From an uncultured Porphyromonas sp. (GTDB lineage Bacteria > Bacteroidota > Bacteroidia > Bacteroidales > Porphyromonadaceae), in the NCBI GenBank assembly GCA_946997275.1, contig CAMPUN010000020.1, forward strand, positions 1 to 10,135: a stretch of DNA of 10,135 nucleotides, written 5' to 3'. A program made the position numbers and the translations under genes. The stretch's first letter is position 1. Each line of letters opens with the position of its first letter. Shown here one piece after another: positions 4,950 to 10,135 of this stretch. The notes beneath the pieces are model-generated. The model had not been told where the DNA came from, did not search any database, and saw nothing but the letters and a program-made list of their open reading frames with translations.

Positions 4950-6533
4950 ATGAAACTGCAAACATCAAGAAGCGTCCCGCAGCAAGCGGGCACTGGCTCA
5001 CAAAGGCAGAAGAGCCTTGCAACACCTAAACTCGTCTCACTAGTACTGTGTATGAGCGTACTGCTACTGGGAGCGTGTCGTAAATCGCCTAAAGCTCCCG
5101 AGCAGATAGCTACGGAAGGCAACCTAAGCATACAGCTGAACTGCCTAGGAGCGAATCTGAGAGCTGGTGGTGATGATCCCCTATCTGTTGTAGAGACGCT
5201 CGATCTCTACTTTTTCTCCAGTGAGTCTGAGCCTGCAGAGCGTACTATGGTGGCTCACCTCACCTTCGGTAAGTCAGAACTAGCGACTAGTGCTCCTCTA
5301 TCAATGTCTCTGCCCGTTTCTTCCTACTACCTAGTCGCAGTACTCAATGCTACGCCTTTGATTCAAAATGCCTTTGGACAGGGCGTATCTTGGAGTAAGC
5401 TCTATGAGTCAACCTATAGACTTCTAGATCTATACAGTGTGTCTGAGAAAAAGGTTACTTCTGTCGTATGGAGTAATGACCAAGGTCCCATAAAAATTGA
5501 GAAGAGTGCCTTTGACGAAGGTGCATCACCAGTACAAGTGCCACTCACACGGACGATCGCTCGCTTAAGAATGTTTGGTGAGCCTGAAGTGCCTCAGTAT
5601 ATGTCAATTGACTTGACCAATGGTGGTGTCTTTAAGGTCGGAAGTCGAGCTCGTCAGGTTTTCTTGATGCGTGATCTAGCACCGCTCATCGGAGTCTCCG
5701 GTAATATCATGGAGCGGCCTGGAGATGGGTCCAACTTCGCTAATCGATATGCTTACTCTCCTGGTTATAAAGAGATTGCCAGCAGTAATCAGAATGACCA
5801 CAAGACACTTCTTAAGACTTACAGGTATGTCAACGAGACCAAAACGATTTGCAATCTAGAGTCCCTCAAACTAATTCCCAAAACAGTAGATGAGTGTGTT
5901 CTAACAGAGAAAACGTACTACATCTCGGAGACGACTATTGATCCCGACCACTTTACGTATTACTTCCTCCCTTCCGTACTCGTGGGCTACAAGATTTATC
6001 CTACGAGCTTAAATGCGCTTAGTGACTTTACACCAGACGAGGGCTGGGTTAGCTTTAAGGGACGCTACTATCGTGGCCGAGACTTTACCGCTTATTTGAC
6101 AAAAATCCACGAGCGCAATAAGTCTACGAGTAATCCGAAGCCTATCGTAACCATACCAGCAGGTTATCCCCAAGACTTACAGGCAGTGTGCGAAGAGTTT
6201 GTAGCTGCATATGGAGACAAGATGTTCGTACCAGTTGTTGCGTATCAAGGTGAGCTCTATCCAATAGACTTCAAGGGCTTGCGCTATTACCTGCGGAGCT
6301 ACAACTATTACTACCTGCCCATCCAGCACGCTCCAGATCAAGAGGGCTATGGGCACTACGGCATTGTTCGAAACAACGACTATCGTATTGAGATCAAGAG
6401 TATCTCAGACTTTGGACTTCCCGTCTTGATGCAGACGGTTGATCATCCTGAGGAGTATATGTCCAAGCAGTCAATCTCCTCCACGCTAACCCTCATACCA
6501 CTAGCAGATCGCAATAATACAGCCGATCTGTAA
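4950..6533 (+). CDS. Mfa1/FimA-type fimbrillin-like lipoprotein
   Basis: A 527-residue precursor resembling the structural subunits of Bacteroidota type V fimbriae (Mfa1 family). A long basic N-terminus leads to a hydrophobic stretch (about 28-42) and a lipobox LLGAC with C43, so it should be lipidated and sent to the outer membrane. In this family an N-terminal strand is then clipped after an arginine so that subunits polymerise by strand exchange; here NLRAGGDD with R71 looks like the NRAGDND segment I recall from P. gingivalis Mfa1. Further family-like features are LDLYFFSSE (84-92), YYLVAVLNATP (126-136), RTIARLRM (201-208), YYISET (323-328) and the C-terminal VRNNDYRIEIKSISDFG (473-489), followed by a final beta strand near STLTLIPL (511-518). 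The ATG at 4950 is the only start that keeps the lipobox usable. No anchor, tip or accessory fimbrial gene is adjacent, so it stands alone. Major subunit versus tip/accessory role is unresolved. Confidence 0.8.
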   Translation: MKLQTSRSVPQQAGTGSQRQKSLATPKLVSLVLCMSVLLLGACRKSPKAPEQIATEGNLSIQLNCLGANLRAGGDDPLSVVETLDLYFFSSESEPAERTMVAHLTFGKSELATSAPLSMSLPVSSYYLVAVLNATPLIQNAFGQGVSWSKLYESTYRLLDLYSVSEKKVTSVVWSNDQGPIKIEKSAFDEGASPVQVPLTRTIARLRMFGEPEVPQYMSIDLTNGGVFKVGSRARQVFLMRDLAPLIGVSGNIMERPGDGSNFANRYAYSPGYKEIASSNQNDHKTLLKTYRYVNETKTICNLESLKLIPKTVDECVLTEKTYYISETTIDPDHFTYYFLPSVLVGYKIYPTSLNALSDFTPDEGWVSFKGRYYRGRDFTAYLTKIHERNKSTSNPKPIVTIPAGYPQDLQAVCEEFVAAYGDKMFVPVVAYQGELYPIDFKGLRYYLRSYNYYYLPIQHAPDQEGYGHYGIVRNNDYRIEIKSISDFGLPVLMQTVDHPEEYMSKQSISSTLTLIPLADRNNTADL

Positions 6534-6542
6534 CCTCTCCTA

Positions 6543-6561
6543 CACCTCATATTAGGAGGTG
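6543..6561. repeat. Small hairpin after the fimbrillin stop
   Basis: CACCTC (6543-6548) pairs with GAGGTG (6556-6561) over a 7-nt loop. An alternative overlapping pairing, CTCCTA (6537-6542) with TAGGAG (6553-6558), is also possible. No T tract follows. It sits just before the main terminator and may protect the transcript's 3' end. Confidence 0.4.
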
Positions 6562-6575
6562 CAAAAGACTAATAC

Positions 6576-6619
6576 GACGACCACGAAGGAACATCTAGGC
6601 TCCCTCGTGGTCGTCTTTT
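6576..6619 (+). terminator. Strong intrinsic terminator of the fimbrillin gene
   Basis: A perfect 11-bp GC-rich inverted repeat, GACGACCACGA (6576-6586) and TCGTGGTCGTC (6605-6615), extends inward by GGA (6588-6590)/TCC (6601-6603) across one mismatch and is followed by TTTT (6616-6619). It lies 43 nt past the fimbrillin stop and separates this gene from the antiporter, so the fimbrillin is probably monocistronic. Confidence 0.85.
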
Positions 6620-6722
6620 ATATAAAAGGTATCTAGTCTCTCAATGCGAAGGCGGTAGACCGAGATTGGAGGAGTTGCATCTACGCTACGCCTTTCTGGA
6701 CCGAGAGAATTGATTTCTTTCG

Positions 6723-6730
6723 TATATTTG
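6723..6730 (+). promoter_or_regulatory. Putative -7 element (TATATTTG) for the antiporter
   Basis: TATATTTG is an exact TAnnTTTG match about 97 nt before the antiporter ATG, giving an expected start near 6737 and a leader of roughly 90 nt. No clear TTTG lies 19 nt upstream; a TTG at 6710-6712 is too close. The rest of 6620-6826 shows no gene. Confidence 0.45.
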
Positions 6731-6826
6731 CGAACGTATTGTTTCCCTTCTCAATGATATCTGAGATAGTTGTCACAGTTCTCTGGGAGCTTTCGTTAGA
6801 TCACCATATTCATTAGCAATCACCTT

Positions 6827-8362
6827 ATGATTTTATCTACTGAGACCTTTCTAATCATAGGATCCGTTGTAATCTTTGTTGCTATCCTACTGGGTAAGGT
6901 GGGAGCGCGCTTTGGCGTGCCCGCCCTGCTACTCTTCCTGCTGACAGGTATGCTCTTTGGAGTGGATGGCATCGGCATCCAGTTTAGCAATATGAGGGGG
7001 GTGCAGTCCATTGGGATCGTGGCTCTATCGATCATCCTCTTTTCGGGTGGTATGGGGACCAAGCTCTCGCAGATACGCCCTGTGCTAGGCGAAGGTATTG
7101 CTTTGAGTACTATCGGTGTCTTGCTTACGACACTCTTTACGGGGTTGCTTATCTTTGGCGTGACGCACTATCTCTTTGCTTCGCTCACCTTTTCGCTGCC
7201 TATCGCCATCCTGCTGGCTGCGACGATGTCCAGTACCGACTCCGCCTCGGTCTTTGCGATCCTACGTTCGCAGCGTGTGCATCTCAAGGAGAATCTAAAA
7301 CCTCTCCTAGAGCTAGAGAGTGGTAGTAACGACCCGATGGCTTACATGATTACTGTAGCTCTGATCGGCTTCGTCATGGCAGGCGAAACCTCCCTGTGGG
7401 GAGTGGCGGGAAGCCTCGTACTACAGTTTTTATTTGGAGTCATAGGAGGCTTCTTCTTTGGGTGGCTATGCGTCAAGATGCTCAATAATCTGAACATTCA
7501 GAACGAAGTCCTCTACCCTATCGCCCTGCTCTGCTTTGTCATGATCACCTACGTGAGCACATGGTACATCGGGGGCAACGGTTACCTCGCAGTCTACATC
7601 GCTGGTATCTATCTCGGGAATAGCAAGATCACAGCCCGAAAGTCGGTCTATGGCTTCTTCGATGGTATCACCTGGCTCGTACAGATTATACTCTTCATCA
7701 TGCTAGGACTCTTGGTCAATCCGAGCGACATGCTCCCCGTGTTGATTCCAACGCTACTCATCGCTGTGCTGATGATGTTTGTAGCCCGTCCGCTAGCTTG
7801 TTTCGTGACGCTGTTGCCATTCCGGAACCTTTCCTTCAAAGCTCGCCTCTTCACCTCTTGGGTCGGTCTACGTGGAGCCGCTCCGATACTCTTTGCCACC
7901 TATCCCGTACTGGCCGATGTGCCGCAGTCTAATCACATATTTACTATAGTCTTCGTCATCACGCTGGTATCGCTCATCTGTCAGGGTATGACGATCACGC
8001 CCGTCGCTCGTGCGCTACACCTAGCGGAACCCGCTCCTCCCGAAGGTTACTTCATGGGAGTTGAGATTCCTGAGGAGACTAATACAAATATGGAGGAGCG
8101 TGTAGTCGTAGAGGAGATGCTGACCAAAGGACATCTACTCAAGGACCTTGCGCTCAACCCCGAAGAGTTGGTCATCCTCGTACGTCGCCACGATCGCTAT
8201 ATAGTGCCAAAGGGAGGACTACACCTGCATCCTGATGATATCCTACTCATCGTCTCTGAGCGTCGTGAAGCTGAGACGATCAAAGCAGAATTTCCGACTA
8301 CAGACCTCTTCTCTCGCTTACGCAAGACGCTTGGACAGGTTACTAGCCGCAAAGCTAAGTAA
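6827..8362 (+). CDS. K+/H+ antiporter, CPA1 family (NhaP2/CvrA-like)
   Basis: An inner-membrane cation/proton antiporter of 511 residues, predicted to expel K+ (or Na+) in exchange for H+ and so tune cytoplasmic pH, ions and turgor. About a dozen hydrophobic segments fill residues 5-395. Family signatures are present: LLLFLLTGMLFG (34-45), ILFSGGMGTKL (70-80), SSTDSASVF (135-143) with the conserved TD pair, ESGSNDP (164-170) carrying the ND ion-binding dyad, and WVGLRGAAPI (345-354). After the membrane domain, residues about 425-480 (LKDLALNPEELVILVRR through DDILLIVSE) form a TrkA-C/RCK-C-type regulatory domain that may sense nucleotides or ions. It seems to lack the extra C-terminal CorC/HlyC-like domain I recall in E. 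coli CvrA. It has its own putative promoter and converges with pyrD. Substrate preference is taken from the family, not seen. Confidence 0.9.
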   Translation: MILSTETFLIIGSVVIFVAILLGKVGARFGVPALLLFLLTGMLFGVDGIGIQFSNMRGVQSIGIVALSIILFSGGMGTKLSQIRPVLGEGIALSTIGVLLTTLFTGLLIFGVTHYLFASLTFSLPIAILLAATMSSTDSASVFAILRSQRVHLKENLKPLLELESGSNDPMAYMITVALIGFVMAGETSLWGVAGSLVLQFLFGVIGGFFFGWLCVKMLNNLNIQNEVLYPIALLCFVMITYVSTWYIGGNGYLAVYIAGIYLGNSKITARKSVYGFFDGITWLVQIILFIMLGLLVNPSDMLPVLIPTLLIAVLMMFVARPLACFVTLLPFRNLSFKARLFTSWVGLRGAAPILFATYPVLADVPQSNHIFTIVFVITLVSLICQGMTITPVARALHLAEPAPPEGYFMGVEIPEETNTNMEERVVVEEMLTKGHLLKDLALNPEELVILVRRHDRYIVPKGGLHLHPDDILLIVSERREAETIKAEFPTTDLFSRLRKTLGQVTSRKAK

Positions 8363-8367
8363 AGGCT

Positions 8368-8415
8368 CTAGGCGCTTTCGTATAGCCTAGGCTAAGCTAA
8401 GCATAAGAGCGAAAG
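8368..8415. terminator. Overlapping inverted repeats at the antiporter/pyrD convergent junction
   Basis: The 56-bp gap is packed with dyads. CTAGGC (8368-8373) pairs with GCCTAG (8385-8390); TAGCCTAGGCTA (8383-8394) is a perfect 12-bp palindrome; CTTTCG (8375-8380) pairs with CGAAAG (8410-8415). These are partly mutually exclusive. CTAAG is also repeated in tandem at 8392-8400. The placement between converging stops suggests a bidirectional terminator, although T tracts are poor on both strands. Confidence 0.45.
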
Positions 8416-8418
8416 TCT

Positions 8419-9333
8419 TTAGCAAGACAAAGCTCCGATCAGCTCATTGACGTCTGATATGTGATTCTCTTCTAAATAGTTGGAGAGTCCGTGGACAAGC
8501 TTAGAGGCAATGTCTGGCTCTACAAAGTTGTAGGTGCCGACTTGTACGGCTGTGGCGCCAGCTAGTAAGAACTCAACCACATCCTCCACAGAGGCGATGC
8601 CACCTAGTCCTATGACTGGGATCGATACAGCTTGCGCCACCTGCCACACCATACGGACGGCTATAGGCTTGACAGCTGGGCCGCTCAGACCTCCAGTGAT
8701 TGTGGATAGCTTCGGTTTGCGAGTCTTGACATCAATCGCCATGCCGAGGAGCGTATTGATCAGAGAGAGACTGTCTGCGCCAGCCTCTTCGGCAGCACGA
8801 GCTATCGCTGTAATGTCGGTAACATTGGGCGAGAGCTTGACCATCAGGTGCCCTTTGTAAGCTTTGCGCACCGCTGAGACCACTTCGTAGGCGCTCTCGC
8901 AGTTGACGCCAAAGGACATACCGCCTTCCTTGACATTCGGACAGCTAATGTTTAGCTCTATGGCGCGCACCTTCGGGTGATCGTTTAGTCGCTCAGCGCA
9001 AGCCACATAGTCTTCTATCGTAGAGCCACTCACATTGACGAGGATCTCTGTATCGTAGTGACTTAGCTGAGGGAGGATATGCTCTACGAGATAGTCCACG
9101 CCCCTATTCTGTAGTCCCACACAGTTGAGCATGCCAGCCGTCGTCTCTGCCATACGTGGATAAGGGTTGCCTTGTCGTGGGTGCAGCGTAGTCCCTTTGA
9201 CTATAAATCCACCCAGCTCATTAAGATCTTGAAATGGATCAAACTCCAGCCCATATCCGAAAGTACCAGAAGCAGTTAGGATAGGATTCTTCAGGGTAAT
9301 GCCTCCCCCTATATTGACCGATGTGCTTACCAT
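8419..9333 (-). CDS. pyrD: Dihydroorotate dehydrogenase B (NAD+), catalytic subunit PyrD
   Basis: The FMN-containing catalytic subunit (class 1B, also called PyrDB) oxidises dihydroorotate to orotate in de novo pyrimidine synthesis and passes electrons to PyrK. It is soluble and has the family's normal length (304 residues). Visible landmarks are [13 protein letters not shown] (16-28), KGTT (46-49), the active-site loop [13 protein letters not shown] (126-138) with catalytic-base C131 (a serine in class 2 enzymes), VKLSPN (165-170) with the FMN-binding lysine, SLINT (190-194), [10 protein letters not shown] (214-223), and the FMN-phosphate-binding GLGGI (242-246) and QVGT (264-267). The Cys base and the adjacent pyrK assign it to class 1B rather than the membrane-bound quinone-dependent class 2. 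Its ATG (9333-9331) lies inside the end of pyrK, a 7-nt overlap, so translation is probably coupled and the subunits made in balance. Confidence 0.96.
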   Translation of the reverse strand: MVSTSVNIGGGITLKNPILTASGTFGYGLEFDPFQDLNELGGFIVKGTTLHPRQGNPYPRMAETTAGMLNCVGLQNRGVDYLVEHILPQLSHYDTEILVNVSGSTIEDYVACAERLNDHPKVRAIELNISCPNVKEGGMSFGVNCESAYEVVSAVRKAYKGHLMVKLSPNVTDITAIARAAEEAGADSLSLINTLLGMAIDVKTRKPKLSTITGGLSGPAVKPIAVRMVWQVAQAVSIPVIGLGGIASVEDVVEFLLAGATAVQVGTYNFVEPDIASKLVHGLSNYLEENHISDVNELIGALSC

Positions 9334-10135
9334 AATAGTTGATCAAAGTTAAAGACAGGGCCTTCCGTACAGACACACGTGTTCCCTTGGTTTGCAATGT
9401 TTTCCACACAGCATAGGCATGCTCCCACGCCACAAGCCATGAGATTTTCGAGAGAAGCCTGCCCTGGCACGTTGTGCGCTTTTGCCCAGTTGTGGATAGC
9501 ACGCATCATAGGGCGAGGACCGCAGGTGTAGACCATAGAGTACTTGTCTAGCTCTAGCTCAGGAGACGCTAGGACGGCACCCCGTGTGCCATACGACCCG
9601 TCATCAGTCGTGTAGCTGTAGGAACAGCCGATCTGCGCTATCTCATCTCGCAGTATCAGTAAGGAAGCGGTGCGAGCGCCTATGATCAGGTGCGGTCTCA
9701 CTCCCGATAGTTGCTGCAGATGACGCGCGAGCATGATGATGGGAGCCATCCCCACCCCACCAGCGATTAGGAGCGGACGCTCGCCAGCTATCGTGGGGTC
9801 TGTGGCAAAGGGAGTCCCTAGAGGTCCGACGATATTTACCGTGTCTCCCTCTGTAAGGTCGCATATATAGTTGCTACCACGCCCTACGCGCTGCACCAAG
9901 AGCGTTAGGCATAGCTCCTCTCTAGACCACTTGTATATGGATATGGGGCGTCGCAAGAGTATTCCCGCAGGGCGACAGTCTACCTGTACAAACTGCCCTG
10001 GCGCTACACCTTGTAGCCACGAGGTATCGCTGGAGGAGACCTCTAGTCTTAGTGTAAGTAGGTGATAGCGTGGCGCTACCTGCTCGTTGTGCAGGACAGT
10101 CGCATCAACGATAGCAGGCTGTGATGTTGTGATCC
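9327..10135 (-). CDS. pyrK: Dihydroorotate dehydrogenase electron transfer subunit PyrK (5' end beyond window)
   Basis: The FAD and [2Fe-2S] subunit that carries electrons from PyrD to NAD+. The frame is open to the right edge, giving 268 visible residues; family members are about 260, so only a few N-terminal residues are missing. A TTG at 9956 within the frame is not the start: the 59 residues before it contain the conserved beginning ([13 protein letters not shown], then PGQFVQVD and LLRRPIS). In visible-fragment numbering, RRPIS at 61-65 is the FAD site, GGVGMAP at 125-131 the NAD-binding loop, and CGP at 204-206 lies in the NAD-binding half. The iron-sulfur ligands are C234, C239 and C242 in CGVGACLCC plus C255 in CTEGPVF. 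Two extra cysteines (C241, C253) sit beside them. It precedes and overlaps pyrD in the transcription direction; the promoter is outside the window. Confidence 0.95.
   Translation of the reverse strand, partial: ITTSQPAIVDATVLHNEQVAPRYHLLTLRLEVSSSDTSWLQGVAPGQFVQVDCRPAGILLRRPISIYKWSREELCLTLLVQRVGRGSNYICDLTEGDTVNIVGPLGTPFATDPTIAGERPLLIAGGVGMAPIIMLARHLQQLSGVRPHLIIGARTASLLILRDEIAQIGCSYSYTTDDGSYGTRGAVLASPELELDKYSMVYTCGPRPMMRAIHNWAKAHNVPGQASLENLMACGVGACLCCVENIANQGNTCVCTEGPVFNFDQLLW

Noticed and set aside
8534..8860. Plus-strand frame opposite pyrD (108 codons)
   Set aside because: Composition is that of a reverse-complement shadow, and the pyrD reading on the other strand carries all catalytic motifs.

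Overview
The window looks like chromosome from a Bacteroidota bacterium, most likely Porphyromonas (the P. asaccharolytica/uenonis group is my guess). The reasons are Bacteroidota-type promoter elements (TAnnTTTG), an Mfa1/FimA-type fimbrillin lipoprotein, a Bacteroidota-style HTH regulator, a Bacteroidota-style outer-membrane barrel protein, and a class 1B dihydroorotate dehydrogenase pair (pyrK-pyrD). Genes are fairly GC-rich. The long gap at 3761-4949 is visibly AT-richer.

Layout. Positions 1-195 hold a leader and perhaps the tail of an upstream gene. A plus-strand cluster follows: mazG (196-987), a zinc-ribbon SAM methyltransferase (1001-1930) and an exported beta-barrel-like protein (1930-3120). 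These are tightly packed (13-nt gap, then a 1-nt TGATG overlap) and end at hairpin terminators near 3149-3220. On the minus strand, 3245-3760 encodes an XRE-family regulator with its own recognisable promoter. Positions 3761-4949 hold no convincing gene but are rich in short direct and inverted repeats. Next, on the plus strand, is a solitary fimbrillin-like lipoprotein (4950-6533) closed by a strong intrinsic terminator. A CPA1-type K+/H+ antiporter follows (6827-8362). The right end, on the minus strand, is pyrK (cut by the window edge) overlapping pyrD by 7 nt. pyrD and the antiporter converge on a small palindrome-rich junction (8363-8418).

How the genes work together. MazG is house-cleaning of NTPs. 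PyrK and PyrD form the NAD+-linked dihydroorotate dehydrogenase of pyrimidine synthesis. The antiporter handles cytoplasmic K+/pH. The methyltransferase and barrel gene appear translationally coupled and may act on a common envelope process, but their substrates cannot be read from sequence. The regulator and the fimbrillin flank the repeat-rich gap and are transcribed away from each other; whether the regulator controls the fimbrillin is only a hypothesis.

I see no CRISPR array, transposase, tRNA, rRNA or defence system. Most of the window is ordinary chromosome. The repeat-rich gap with its neighbouring regulator and orphan fimbrillin is the part most worth a second look.
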